Source of the DNA: an uncultured delta proteobacterium
Lineage (GTDB): Bacteria > Myxococcota_A > Polyangia > Polyangiales > Polyangiaceae
Direction: 5' to 3'
Length of the DNA stretch: 37,729 bases
Assembly: GCA_903870415.1 (NCBI GenBank)
Contig: CAIQDA010000046.1
Coordinates: 1-37,729, forward strand
Each line of letters begins with the position of its first letter. Within the stretch, counting starts at the first letter, position 1. The position numbers and the translations under genes are program-made. A model generated the notes under the pieces. That model was not told the origin of the DNA. It was given only the letters and a program-made list of their open reading frames with translations, and made no database searches. Positions 14,647 to 23,001 of the stretch are shown here, piece after piece.

Positions 14647-17510
14647 GAAGCGTAGTCTTCCATCGGCGGGCACGTGCACACCAGGTTTCGATCACCGAAG
14701 GCGTTGTTCACGCGCGCCACGTGGGGCCAGAACTTTCGCGCACGGACCCATGGGGCTGGAAACGCCGCGGTTTGCCTATCGTAGCTGTGCTTCCACTCGG
14801 AGGCCGTCACGTGCTCGGCGGTGTGCGGCGCGTTCTTGAGCGGGTTGTCGTCCTTCGGAAGGCGACCCTCTTCGACCGCGCGAATTTCTTCGCGGATGGC
14901 GATCATGGCCTCGCAGAAGCGATCGAGTTCCGCCTTCGATTCGCTCTCGGTGGGTTCGACCATGAGCGTGCCGGCGATGGGCCACGACATGGTTGGCGCG
15001 TGGAATCCGTAATCCATGAGGCGCTTGGCGACGTCCTCGACCTCAACGCTCGCGGTCTTCTTGAACGCGCGAAGATCGAGGATGCACTCGTGGGCAACGC
15101 GACCGTTCGTGCCCGTGTAGACGATGGGGAAATGCGCCGCGAGTCGCGTGGCCACGTAGTTCGCGTTGAGGATCGCCAGCTCCGTGGCCGCCTTGAGACC
15201 GTCGCCGCCCATGAGTCGCGCGTAGACCCAGGAAATCAGCAGGATACTCGCGCTGCCCCAAGGGGCTTGGCTCACAGGACCGAGCGCCTGCGCGCCGCCG
15301 ACCTTCACCTCCGGATGACCGGGGAGAAACGGCGTGAGGTGCGAGGCCACGCCGATGGGACCCATGCCAGGGCCGCCGCCGCCGTGCGGAATGCAGAAGG
15401 TTTTGTGCAAGTTCAAATGGCACACGTCCGCGCCGAAATCGCCTGGGCGGCACAAGCCGACTTGCGCGTTCATGTTCGCGCCGTCCATGTAAACCTGGCC
15501 GCCGTTCTCGTGAACGATGGAGCAGATGCGGCGAATCTCTTCCTCGAACACGCCATGCGTCGAAGGGTACGTGACCATGAGCGCCGCGAGATTGTGCGCG
15601 TTCGCCTTCGCCTTCGCTTCGAGATCGGCAATGTCGATGTTGCCCTTTGCGTCGCAGCCAACGACGACGACGTTGAAGCCAGCCATGACCGCCGATGCCG
15701 GGTTCGTGCCGTGGGCGCTTGACGGAATGAGGCACACGTTGCGGGTCACGTCGCCACGCGAGCGATGGTACGCGCGGATGACGAGAAGGCCGGCGTACTC
15801 GCCCTGCGAACCGGCGTTTGGTTGAAGCGAGATGCCTGCAAAGCCTGTGACTTCGCGGAGTATGGCCTCAAGCTCGTGAATGACGACCTGGTACCCCTGC
15901 GCCTGCTCAAGCGGCACGTATGGGTGGATGCCGTTCCAGTGCGCGTCGGTGATCGGCATCATCTCGGCGGTCGCATTCAGCTTCATGGTGCATGAGCCGA
16001 GCGGAATCATCGAGTGGCAAAGCGAGAGGTCGCGGCCTTCGAGGAGACGCAAGTACCGGAGCATTTCGTGCTCGCTGCGATGCGCATGAAACACGGGATG
16101 CGTTAGGTATTTCGACGTACGACGAAGCGCAGCCGGAATCATGCTCGATGCGCGCAACGCAAGCTCGGTCGCCTTCGACGCCGTAGCTCCGAGAAACACG
16201 TAAAGCAGATCGTCGAGGTCTGCGGCCGACACGGTTTCGTCGAGAGCAACGGCGAAGGTGGTGGCTCCAAAGCGCCGAAGATTGATGCGTTTTTCCGTAC
16301 AACGCGCGGCAACCTTGGACGCGTGATCGGCGCTCGTCTCGACACGCACAGTGTCGAAGAACGCCGTGTCCGCGACCGCGAGTCCGCCTTCGCGAAGACC
16401 GAGCGCGAGGGTGGCGGCAGCTCCGTGAACGCGCTCCGCGATGGCCTTAAGGCCCTCAGGGCCATGGTAAACGGCATACATGCTCGCGGTGACCGCAAGG
16501 AGCGCCTGGGCCGTGCAGATGTTGCTCGTCGCCTTCTCGCGCCGAATGTGTTGCTCGCGGGTTTGCAGCGCCATGCGAAGCGCGCGGTTGCCGTGAACGT
16601 CTTGCGACACGCCGATGATTCGCCCTGGCAGCTTGCGCACGTAGTCGTTTTTGCACGCGAAGTACGCGGCGTGCGGCCCGCCGTAACCAAGCGGAACGCC
16701 GAGTCGTTGCGTGCTTCCGACCGCGATGTCCGCGCCGAGTTCACCCGGAGGCGTGAGTACGGTGAGCGCGAGAATGTCGGCGGCCACGATGGCCAGTGCG
16801 CCGTGCTCTTTGCTCTTCGCAAGGAACGCGCGCGGGTCGTCGAGGCGACCGTCGGTTTCCGGATACTGAACGACCGTCGCAAAAACCTTCGTCGCGAAGT
16901 CGAACGTCGACGCGTCGCCAACGATGACGCCAATGGCGAGGGCGTCTGCGCGCGTGCGAATGACTTCGATGGTCGCCGGGTGACATGCGCTCGAGACGAA
17001 GATCGTGTTGCGCTCGTCGGAGCCGGTGAACCCGTATGCGAGGCTCATCGCTTCGGCGGCCGCGGTGGCTTCGTCGAGAAGCGAAGCGTTGGCGATCTCG
17101 AGGCCGGTGAGGTCCGATACGAGCGTCTGGTAATTGAGAAGGGCCTCAAGGCGACCCTGGGAAATTTCAGCCTGATAGGGCGTGTACTGCGTGTACCAGC
17201 CCGGATTCTGAATCACGTTGCGGAGAATGACCGGGGGCGTGATGGTGCCGTTGAAACCGTTGCCGATGTAGCTGCGCCAAACGTCGTTCATCGCGCCAAG
17301 CTTGTTCGCCAGCGCGAGAACCTCGGCTTCACCAATGGGCGCGGGAATGTCGAGAGCCGCGTGCAGGCGAATCGTGCTGGGCACGGTTTCGTCGACGAGA
17401 CTCGCAAGGGTCGTCGCGCCAATGGCATCGAGCATCTCGCGCGTTGCGACGGAGGAAGAGCCCAGGTGCCGAGCGGAAAACACATCCGGATGCGCAAGCG
17501 AGACGGCCAT
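14643..17510 (-). CDS. gcvP: Glycine dehydrogenase (decarboxylating), P-protein
   Basis: 955 aa, the full-length single-chain form of the PLP enzyme that decarboxylates glycine and passes the aminomethyl group to lipoyl H-protein. The N-terminal half has [10 protein letters not shown] and [26 protein letters not shown]. The C-terminal half has the PLP lysine in [17 protein letters not shown] (Lys703) and the glycine-rich loop. I chose the ATG at 17510 with GAGG six bases upstream; the open frame runs on for 95 more residues without similarity. gcvT, gcvH and lpd are not nearby. No glycine riboswitch signature is visible in the 508-base leader. Confidence 0.97.
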   Translation of the reverse strand: MAVSLAHPDVFSARHLGSSSVATREMLDAIGATTLASLVDETVPSTIRLHAALDIPAPIGEAEVLALANKLGAMNDVWRSYIGNGFNGTITPPVILRNVIQNPGWYTQYTPYQAEISQGRLEALLNYQTLVSDLTGLEIANASLLDEATAAAEAMSLAYGFTGSDERNTIFVSSACHPATIEVIRTRADALAIGVIVGDASTFDFATKVFATVVQYPETDGRLDDPRAFLAKSKEHGALAIVAADILALTVLTPPGELGADIAVGSTQRLGVPLGYGGPHAAYFACKNDYVRKLPGRIIGVSQDVHGNRALRMALQTREQHIRREKATSNICTAQALLAVTASMYAVYHGPEGLKAIAERVHGAAATLALGLREGGLAVADTAFFDTVRVETSADHASKVAARCTEKRINLRRFGATTFAVALDETVSAADLDDLLYVFLGATASKATELALRASSMIPAALRRTSKYLTHPVFHAHRSEHEMLRYLRLLEGRDLSLCHSMIPLGSCTMKLNATAEMMPITDAHWNGIHPYVPLEQAQGYQVVIHELEAILREVTGFAGISLQPNAGSQGEYAGLLVIRAYHRSRGDVTRNVCLIPSSAHGTNPASAVMAGFNVVVVGCDAKGNIDIADLEAKAKANAHNLAALMVTYPSTHGVFEEEIRRICSIVHENGGQVYMDGANMNAQVGLCRPGDFGADVCHLNLHKTFCIPHGGGGPGMGPIGVASHLTPFLPGHPEVKVGGAQALGPVSQAPWGSASILLISWVYARLMGGDGLKAATELAILNANYVATRLAAHFPIVYTGTNGRVAHECILDLRAFKKTASVEVEDVAKRLMDYGFHAPTMSWPIAGTLMVEPTESESKAELDRFCEAMIAIREEIRAVEEGRLPKDDNPLKNAPHTAEHVTASEWKHSYDRQTAAFPAPWVRARKFWPHVARVNNAFGDRNLVCTCPPMEDYAS

Positions 17511-17680
17511 GACGAACCTCAATGATTCAGCAGTTCGGCGCCTCGCTAGCCCATGGGCACGGGGATTCAAGCGCGGTGACGCTCGACCCCAAGCGCGGGT
17601 TAAGCGCTCTTTCGCGAGCGCAACGATTTCGCAATTGAGCAATTTTGCATGGAAAAATCGCGTTTGTGCCCCAAGAGCGC

Positions 17681-17709
17681 TTGCATCCGAAACTCGAGCG
17701 ACGCATAAC
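17681..17709 (+). promoter_or_regulatory. Weak candidate sigma-70-like promoter for the sRNA
   Basis: TTGCAT (17681-17686) and CATAAC (17704-17709) are separated by exactly 17 bases. The -35 box matches only three of six consensus bases and the -10 box four of six. It would start transcription near 17716, just ahead of the first hairpin of the candidate sRNA. Spacing and position, rather than box quality, make it worth noting. Confidence 0.3.
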
Positions 17710-17715
17710 TTCATC

Positions 17716-17845
17716 GTGGGCCGGCGTTTTGGAAATCCCCCCATTTCCATACGCACTGGGCCGCGAGTCGGTTCGCTCCCCTCCCCCCTCCCCAAAGCGG
17801 GCCGACTCCCTGAACCCGGTTGAAAGACCGGGTTCAGCCTTTTTG
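17716..17845 (+). ncRNA. Candidate three-hairpin sRNA with C-rich loops
   Basis: Three consecutive hairpins are visible. Hairpin 1: TGGAAAT (17730-17736), loop CCCCCC, ATTTCCA (17743-17749). Hairpin 2: a 12-bp stem, GAGTCGGTTCGC (17765-17776) with GCGGGCCGACTC (17797-17808), including two G-U pairs; its 20-base loop (17777-17796) is almost only C and U. Hairpin 3: an 11-bp stem, CTGAACCCGGT (17810-17820) with ACCGGGTTCAG (17827-17837), followed by CCTTTTT. The T-tract exists only on the plus strand, which sets the direction. Exposed C-rich loops are the known way several sRNAs (RsaE, cuckoo-type RNAs) pair with Shine-Dalgarno sequences. The 5' end is inferred. Confidence 0.6.
17810..17844 (+). 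terminator. Strong intrinsic terminator of the candidate sRNA
   Basis: An 11-bp perfect stem with a six-base loop TGAAAG is followed by CC and five T. The gene to its left on the plus strand is absent, and both flanking genes run on the minus strand, so this terminator has no conventional client. Confidence 0.85.
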
Positions 17846-17985
17846 GGGACGCTCAAGGACGTTTAAGAACGCCGAGGGCGACGAACTGAGGCGTGCCGAC
17901 GCCGAGAGCCCGCAGGCCTTCGCGCTGAAGTGTCCCCCCGGAAACAACGCGGGGCAGGACGCTCAAACGCCCCGCCCCGTTTTTA
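17846..17985 (+). ncRNA. Possible second, tandem sRNA
   Basis: Directly after the first terminator comes another plus-strand structured stretch. It has hairpin GGCGT-GCCG-ACGCC (17890-17903), hairpin CTTC-GCGCT-GAAG (17918-17930), an unpaired run of six C (17934-17939) and a final terminator-like hairpin (17949-17985). GGACGCTCAA occurs both at its start (17847-17856) and in the last loop (17957-17966). No promoter is obvious. It may instead be only the 3' region of the minus-strand sigma-factor gene. Confidence 0.3.
17949..17985. terminator. G+C-rich terminator, best on the plus strand
   Basis: CGGGGC (17950-17955) pairs with GCCCCG (17974-17979), followed by six T on the plus strand. An alternative register pairs GCGGGGC with GCCCCGC (17969-17975). 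On the minus strand the following bases are only weakly T-rich, so it could end the sigma-factor transcript less efficiently. Confidence 0.6.
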
Positions 17986-18018
17986 GTGACGCATTTGGAG
18001 CATGCGCCGCCGCGCTCG

Positions 18019-18678
18019 TCAGGCCACGTAGCGGTCGCGCTCAAGCGCCGTGCGAAGCATCTGCATCGCGCGGCCGTGAAGCTGCGAGATGCGTGGCTCG
18101 CTCACCGCGAGATGCTTGGCGATGAGCTTGAACGGAACGGCCTGAAAGTAGTGCATGCGCACAATGTGGCGCTCGCGCTCGGGCAATTGCTCGATTCCGC
18201 GCTCAATCATTTGACGGACGGAGCGCTCTTCGGCCTCGTCGCCGGGCCGTGCGCCGTCGTGGTCTTCGAGCAAGCGCGAGAGCATGTCCGGCGGAAGGTC
18301 GTCGAACCCGACCACGTGTGCACGCTGGGACGCCGCAACCTCGCTGCGACCTTGCTCCTGGGTCACACGGGTGCGGGCGCGCCGCGAGAGCCAGTCTTGC
18401 GAACGGAGCTCGTCAAGAATCGCGCCGCGGATGCGAATGCGCGCGTACCACTCGAACGTGGGGCCCGTGGCCATTGGGCTCTTCTGCACGGCGTCGATAA
18501 GCCCGATCGTCCCCGCGGCGACAAGGTCGTCCCGCAGCACGTTCGGCGGGAGGCGCTTCAGGAACCGCGCGACGACCTGATGAACGAGCCCCATGTGCAC
18601 GGTCAGTGTCTCCGCGCGAAGAGTCCGCACAGGCGGCTTCGCGACGACCTTGGGCTTTTCCTCACGAACCTTCTTCAT
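18019..18678 (-). CDS. RNA polymerase sigma factor, FliA/WhiG type
   Basis: 219 aa sigma-70-family protein. Region 2 is HMGLVHQVVARFLKRLPPNVLRDDLVAAGTIGLIDAV and WYARIRIRGAILDELRSQDW, the FliA/WhiG form of the core-binding and -10-recognition region. Region 3 follows (RRARTRVTQ...). Region 4 is LPERERHIVRMHYFQAVPFKLIAKHLAVSEPRISQLHGRAM, with the helix-turn-helix for -35 recognition. The N-terminus is Lys/Pro-rich. No flagellar genes or anti-sigma gene are adjacent; the nearest clear process is the type IV pilus operon 1.4 kb away. Its regulon cannot be read from this window. Confidence 0.9.
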   Translation of the reverse strand: MKKVREEKPKVVAKPPVRTLRAETLTVHMGLVHQVVARFLKRLPPNVLRDDLVAAGTIGLIDAVQKSPMATGPTFEWYARIRIRGAILDELRSQDWLSRRARTRVTQEQGRSEVAASQRAHVVGFDDLPPDMLSRLLEDHDGARPGDEAEERSVRQMIERGIEQLPERERHIVRMHYFQAVPFKLIAKHLAVSEPRISQLHGRAMQMLRTALERDRYVA

Positions 18679-19054
18679 GCGCCGAATGCTCCCCGAGATC
18701 GGAGTCCGTCAAACCGCACGGATGTTCGCCGACCTGCGATCGCCGTGCCACCACAATCTGCCACGGGAATCTGCAAGCCAACCCGGTGCACGGGAGCGAT
18801 ACGCCCCCCCCGTGTGGTCATTTTGGACCCACACCACCCGAATACCCCGAGAATTTGACGCCGGCTCGTTGCCGCGCTTGGCTTTTGCCCCCCGCCATGG
18901 GTCGGGCTTGACCTGGCACGACGCCCCGCTAACGCCTCAACGGGCGGACAAGCGGCGTGACGAAGAGGCCGATGGAGCCGATGTAACCCTTTGGAAGATG
19001 CGCGGCACCCGGGTCACTTTCGACCCCGTGTCGCGGCCAAAGGCGGCACAAGCC
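18679..19054. other. 376-base gap upstream of the sigma-factor gene
   Basis: I find no gene on either strand and no convincing terminator. It contains a run of C (about 18813-18820) and a weak inverted GTGGT/ACCAC flanking TCATTTTGGACCC-type sequence near 18811-18838. The promoter of the sigma-factor gene should be here, but I cannot point to boxes. A TGGCACG near 18914 looks like half a sigma-54 site, but the -12 element is missing. Confidence 0.6.
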
Positions 19055-20011
19055 TTAATTCGGAGGCGGTTCGGCCGTAGGGCCTGCGTCTGCGGGCTGC
19101 CCCGTGGATTCGCTGGGCTCCGGCGCATTTTCGGGCACGCTTGGCGCTTGCGGCACGGAGACCTTCGCGGGCTCTTCCTCGCGCGGCGCCTCGTTGTTGA
19201 GGCGGTTCACGAGGGGAAAGTCATCGGAAACGTCCGACGCACCCTCGTCCGGGTCAACGCCGCCCTCGCCGTAGCGCGGGGCTTCGCCTGGTTTCGAATA
19301 ATCGATCCAGTACGCGGGCGCGTCACGAACGTCGAGGTGTACGAAAACGCTGTTTGGGTAATACCCTACACCTACGTTTCGCAACGTGCGGCAATAATCG
19401 CGCACGACCTCGTTCGGCACACCCACGACACGGAAGTCCATCGCGTGGCCAATGTTGTGGTTCGAGTGCGGCGTATGCTGTTTCGGCGAGTACGGCCGGA
19501 ATCCGCTCACGACTTCAAGACGTCGGCCAGCGAAGTGATCCGACACGATGCCGACGAGGGTGATGAGCCGCGCATCGATCGCGTGCGTCGCGGAACTCTT
19601 GGCGCGGAGAAGTTTTGCGAACGTCGGAAAAACGCTCTTGGGAATGCGCCCCGCACGGTCGCGCACCGTCGCGATGGCGTCTTCCATCGTCGCCAGTCGC
19701 GTCAGATGGACAACACCGGGATGCCGGGGTTTTCCCGTCCAGCGCGTAGGCCTCTCGGTCGACGCTTTGACCGCTCCCGCATGCTTCGGGTCCGCGTCGT
19801 CGTGACCCGGGATGACGATGGTCTGGCCCGAACGAAGCGCGTGTTTCTTCAGGCGCGGGTTCGCTGCGATGAGTTCACGAACCGTCGTGCGAAATTCCAG
19901 GGCAATGCCCCCAAGCGTCTGCCCGTGGCGCACGACGTGGGTCGAGCGGGCGTGAGCGCCTGTCGAAACGAGGAGCGCGCCGAGCAGGAAAGCACCAAAC
20001 CGGACATGCAT
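19055..20011 (-). CDS. Secreted LysM protein with M15/DUF882-type peptidase domain
   Basis: 318 aa. A signal peptide (MHVRFGAFLLGALLVSTGAHA) precedes one LysM domain for peptidoglycan binding (about 24-68; THVVRHGQTLGGIALEFRTTVRELIAANPRL). A DUF882/peptidase-M15-like domain follows (about 110-235). Putative zinc ligands are in the HNIGHAMDF and VFVHLDVRD motifs, after SGFRPYSPKQH. The C-terminal 75 residues are Pro/Glu/Ala-rich and probably disordered. It likely cuts or binds cell-wall peptide cross-links in the periplasm. It is divergent from pilM; a wall-remodelling protein beside a pilus operon is sensible but not proof of a link. Confidence 0.85.
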   Translation of the reverse strand: MHVRFGAFLLGALLVSTGAHARSTHVVRHGQTLGGIALEFRTTVRELIAANPRLKKHALRSGQTIVIPGHDDADPKHAGAVKASTERPTRWTGKPRHPGVVHLTRLATMEDAIATVRDRAGRIPKSVFPTFAKLLRAKSSATHAIDARLITLVGIVSDHFAGRRLEVVSGFRPYSPKQHTPHSNHNIGHAMDFRVVGVPNEVVRDYCRTLRNVGVGYYPNSVFVHLDVRDAPAYWIDYSKPGEAPRYGEGGVDPDEGASDVSDDFPLVNRLNNEAPREEEPAKVSVPQAPSVPENAPEPSESTGQPADAGPTAEPPPN

Positions 20012-20121
20012 GAGGCGGGGGGCTTAGCAGCCAGAAGCGAGAAGCGTGGGGAAGTTTTGACCAGAGGGCCCGTACGATGCGAGACTGGCCCCGGGGGACC
20101 TCATCCCCGAGGGCCGGACAG

Positions 20122-21174
20122 ATGGCGGAAGGTAAGTTGCTCGTCGGCGTCGACATCGGCGCGAGCTCGATCAAAGTCGTGCAGCTCAAAGAGAGCAGGC
20201 GCGCACTTTCGATCGTTCGTTTTGGCCACGTGGACTTGCCACGCGACACAATCATCGACGGCCACGTGATGAATCCATCCGTCGTCACCGAGGCGCTTCA
20301 GCACCTCTTCGCATCGTCGAAGATCAGCCAAAAAGAGGTCGCCATCGGCGTCTACGGTCAGTCGGTCATCGTGCGAAAAATCGCGATGCCGCTCATGACA
20401 AAAGACGAGCTCGCCGAGTCGATCGGCTGGGAGGCTGAGCAGCACATTCCGTTCGACATCAAGCAGATGTCGTACGATTACGAGGTGCTCGCGCGGTTCC
20501 CGGAAGAGCAGCGCATGGACGTGCTTCTCGTGGCGGCAAAGCGCGATGAAGTGAGCGACGTGGCGACCATCGTGCGCGACGCGAAGCTCAAGCCCCTCGT
20601 CGTCGACATCAACGCCTTCGCGATGCAGAACGCCCTCGAAAAATCCCTCGGGTCTCTTCCGGTCGATCGCACCATCGCCGTCGTCGACGTCGGAGCTGCG
20701 AACACGACGATCAACGTGCTCTCCAAAGGCACGTCGGCGTTCACGCGCGAGATTCAAACGGCGGGCTCGTCGATCACCGAAGAGGTGCGCAAGCGCTGCA
20801 ACCTCGGTTGGGAGCAGTCGGAAGCCTACAAGTGCGGCGCGCAAGGCGGCCTTGTCCCGCAAGACGTGAACGCGGCCATCGACCTCGCATGCGGAAACCT
20901 CGCGGGCGAAGTGCATCGCTCGCTTGATTTTTACCTGGCAACGAGCGGCGAGGCAGACATCACGCGCATCTACGTGTGCGGTGGCGGAGCAGCCCTCGCT
21001 CCGCTCTGCCGCGCCATCGAAGAGAAGTCCCGCAGACCGGTCGAGATCTTCGATCCGGTGTTGGCATTCACCGTCGACCCCAAGGTCGATGAAGCCGCGT
21101 TGCGCGCTCGCGGGCCGCAGTTCGCCGTTGCGCTCGGGCTTTCGCTTCGTCGCATCCGCGAGGTGCGCGCATGA
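20122..21174 (+). CDS. pilM: Type IV pilus assembly protein PilM
   Basis: 350 aa actin-like ATPase-fold protein on the cytoplasmic face of the inner membrane that binds the N-terminus of PilN. Residues LLVGVDIGASSIKVVQL form the phosphate-1 loop. FDIKQMSYDYEVL, DVLLVAAKR and VDVGAANTTINVL (phosphate 2) follow, with ITRIYVCGGGAALAPL (adenosine loop) near the C-terminus. I chose the ATG at 20122 with GAGGG about ten bases upstream; the longer frame from 20077 lacks family similarity. A small hairpin GGGGA/TCCCC (20094-20108) sits before the ribosome-binding site. First gene of the pilMNOPQ operon; its stop overlaps pilN (ATGA). Confidence 0.97.
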   Translation: MAEGKLLVGVDIGASSIKVVQLKESRRALSIVRFGHVDLPRDTIIDGHVMNPSVVTEALQHLFASSKISQKEVAIGVYGQSVIVRKIAMPLMTKDELAESIGWEAEQHIPFDIKQMSYDYEVLARFPEEQRMDVLLVAAKRDEVSDVATIVRDAKLKPLVVDINAFAMQNALEKSLGSLPVDRTIAVVDVGAANTTINVLSKGTSAFTREIQTAGSSITEEVRKRCNLGWEQSEAYKCGAQGGLVPQDVNAAIDLACGNLAGEVHRSLDFYLATSGEADITRIYVCGGGAALAPLCRAIEEKSRRPVEIFDPVLAFTVDPKVDEAALRARGPQFAVALGLSLRRIREVRA

Positions 21175-21806
21175 TTCGCGTCAACCTACTTCCGCAAAAA
21201 CAACAAGCGTCCTCGAGCGACGGCAACTCGCTCCAGACCGCGGTGCTCGTGGTCTTCATGCTTGAGCTCGCGGCACTCTTTTTCGTTCAGCGAGCGAAGG
21301 AGCGGGAGCTCGAAGGTGTGCGCGCCGAGTCCGCAGCCGTGCGCGGTCAGATCGATCAGATCGGCCGCGAGATCGCCAACCACAAAGCGATCCAAGAGCA
21401 GCTCAAGGCCCTCCGCGACCGCGAGACCGCCATCGAGAAGCTTCAGACGGGACGCATCGGCCCCACCGCCGTGCTGCTCGAACTCTCGCGCGTTCTCACC
21501 GCCGACAAAGGACCATCGGTCGACCGTGCACGCCTCGAGCAACTGCGCCGCGACTCGCCGCAACTCGTGCCGAACCCCTCGTGGGATTCGCGCCGCCTTT
21601 GGCTCACGGCCTACACCGAGAAAGATCGCGTCACCACGATCGCCGGCTTTGCACGCGATGGCGAAGACGTGTCGGAGTTGCTCCGCCGACTCTCGCTCAG
21701 CCAGTACTTCGAGGACGTGAAGTTGCTGCCCGCTGAGAAGGTTCTCGATCCGCAAACACGGGAACAGCTCGTGCGTTTCCAGTTCAGCGCGAAGGTGAAG
21801 TTCTGA
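21171..21806 (+). CDS. pilN: Type IV pilus assembly protein PilN
   Basis: 211 aa bitopic inner-membrane protein. The cytoplasmic tail begins MIRVNLLPQKQQ, the conserved INLLP-type motif that PilM binds. A transmembrane helix (TAVLVVFMLELAALFFV, about 24-40) and a periplasmic coiled coil (REIANHKAIQEQLKALRDRETAIEKL) come next, then the ferredoxin-like domain that pairs with PilO. Translation is coupled to both neighbours. Confidence 0.95.
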   Translation: MIRVNLLPQKQQASSSDGNSLQTAVLVVFMLELAALFFVQRAKERELEGVRAESAAVRGQIDQIGREIANHKAIQEQLKALRDRETAIEKLQTGRIGPTAVLLELSRVLTADKGPSVDRARLEQLRRDSPQLVPNPSWDSRRLWLTAYTEKDRVTTIAGFARDGEDVSELLRRLSLSQYFEDVKLLPAEKVLDPQTREQLVRFQFSAKVKF

Positions 21807-22405
21807 TGGCCGCCAAGAAGCCCGATGGTCTCTTTGCGTCGCTCACACCGGGCGCGCGAGGTGGACTCGTTGTCCTCTCGATGCTCCTCGTCAGTGCGCT
21901 GTATTACGTCGTCTATTTTCAGGAAACTGAGACGAAGATTTCGAAAGAGCAAGACGTGAAGACCGGACTCTTGGCGGACCTCGAAAGCCAGAAGCGCGCT
22001 CAGGCGACGTTCTTGAGCGACCGCGACGAGCTCGTCCTCCGCCAGCAACGTCAACGCGAGCTGAACAAGATTCTTCCCGAGGCCACGGAGGTGGCGCCAT
22101 TCCTTTCCTCGCTTCAGCAGGTTTCGAATCTGTCGGGCGTCGAGCTGTCCGCTTGGCAGCCCCTCGAAGAGCGCGTGGAGTCGTTCTACGCAAAGACCCC
22201 CATGCGCCTCGAACTTCGCGGCCGCTTTCATCAGATCGCCAAGTTCGTGCACGAAGTCGGACGCCTCGATCGCATCATCAACGTCGAGAACATCGAGCTC
22301 TTCGATCCGAAGGACACGGGGACCGACATGGTTCTTCGCGCACGATGCCTCGCGACCGCGCTGCACCAAGTGCCCGCTCCAAAGGCACCGGGAGCCACCC
22401 CATGA
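21806..22405 (+). CDS. pilO: Type IV pilus assembly protein PilO
   Basis: 199 aa inner-membrane protein, PilN's partner in the alignment complex. Short cytoplasmic N-terminus, one membrane helix (GLVVLSMLLVSALYYVVYF), a periplasmic coiled coil and a C-terminal ferredoxin-like domain (RLELRGRFHQIAKFVHEVGRLDRIINVENIEL). Its start overlaps the pilN stop by one base (TGATG) and its stop overlaps pilP (ATGA). Confidence 0.95.
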   Translation: MAAKKPDGLFASLTPGARGGLVVLSMLLVSALYYVVYFQETETKISKEQDVKTGLLADLESQKRAQATFLSDRDELVLRQQRQRELNKILPEATEVAPFLSSLQQVSNLSGVELSAWQPLEERVESFYAKTPMRLELRGRFHQIAKFVHEVGRLDRIINVENIELFDPKDTGTDMVLRARCLATALHQVPAPKAPGATP

Positions 22406-23001
22406 TGCGCGCGATCCTCGCCGTTTTCGCCGCAGCGGCCCTCTCCGGTTGCGGCAACGACAAACCCGTTGCGGGTGCCGACTGGGTCACCGCAAGCGGT
22501 AAGCAGGTGCCAGCTCCGCCACCGGCGCCTGTGGTTCCGAAAACGGCTGCTCCCGCGAACATCGCGTCCATCGAGTTCAACGAAACAGACTTCGCTGAAG
22601 GCGAACGGAGTCGCGACCCATTCCGCGGATTCTCGTCCGGTGGAGCCGTCAACACGCGCGCCGTCATCAACCAGCGGAACGTACTCGTTGCAGACTACAC
22701 GCTTGACGATCTGAAGCTCATCGCCATCGTTCAGGGCGGCGAGCAACCCATGGCCATGCTCATGGACCCGAAGAACAAAGGCACCACCGTGCGCCGCGGC
22801 GACTTCATCGGACGCTCGGAAATCGCGCGCACCGGCGGCGTCGGCTCGACCGAATACCAAGTCAATTGGCGCGTCGATCGCATTCGCCCTGGCGATGTGG
22901 TCTTCGTCCGCGAAGACCCCGCTCAGCCCACGGCAACCCCCGTGACGCGCGTTCTCACCATTCGTCCGGAGTCCGAAGAGCTCCCCGCCTCGTCCAAATG
23001 A
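22402..23001 (+). CDS. pilP: Type IV pilus lipoprotein PilP
   Basis: 199 aa inner-membrane lipoprotein that links PilNO to the secretin. Lipoprotein signal MRAILAVFAAAALSGC with lipobox LSGC. A Pro-rich linker (PAPPPAPVVPKTAAP) precedes the SRDPFRGF motif typical of PilP and the beta-sandwich domain (LDDLKLIAIVQGGEQPMAMLMDP; VRRGDFIG). Two ATG codons in a row (22402, 22405); the first makes the four-base overlap with pilO. A TGCA-N3-TACA site lies at 22689-22699. Confidence 0.95.
   Translation: MMRAILAVFAAAALSGCGNDKPVAGADWVTASGKQVPAPPPAPVVPKTAAPANIASIEFNETDFAEGERSRDPFRGFSSGGAVNTRAVINQRNVLVADYTLDDLKLIAIVQGGEQPMAMLMDPKNKGTTVRRGDFIGRSEIARTGGVGSTEYQVNWRVDRIRPGDVVFVREDPAQPTATPVTRVLTIRPESEELPASSK

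Larger units (their letters stand above)
17511..18018. other. 508-base gap between the sigma-factor gene and gcvP
   Basis: No protein-coding gene is supported here. The gap holds the gcvP promoter region, a hairpin GCGCTC-TTTCGC-GAGCGC near 17602-17619, and two plus-strand units each ending in an intrinsic-terminator-like hairpin (described separately). Two plus-strand terminators with no upstream plus-strand gene are unexplained unless small RNAs are made here. Confidence 0.7.

Noticed and set aside
17511-17720. Glycine riboswitch ahead of gcvP
   Set aside because: I looked on the minus strand for the conserved glycine-aptamer core and tandem aptamer stems and found none; only an unrelated GCGCTC/GAGCGC hairpin.
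17777-17796. G-quadruplex in a gcvP leader on the minus strand
   Set aside because: The complement of the C-rich loop has G runs of four, six and four with single-A loops, but only three tracts are close together, and the T-tract terminator and stems favour a plus-strand RNA reading.
18914-18930. Sigma-54 promoter (TGGCACG)
   Set aside because: The -24 element is good, but the required GC of the -12 element is not at the right distance, and no gene follows on that strand.
18593-20269. Open frame of 558 codons on the plus strand across the sigma-factor leader and the LysM/M15 gene
   Set aside because: It runs antisense to the LysM gene and into pilM in another frame, without any motif.
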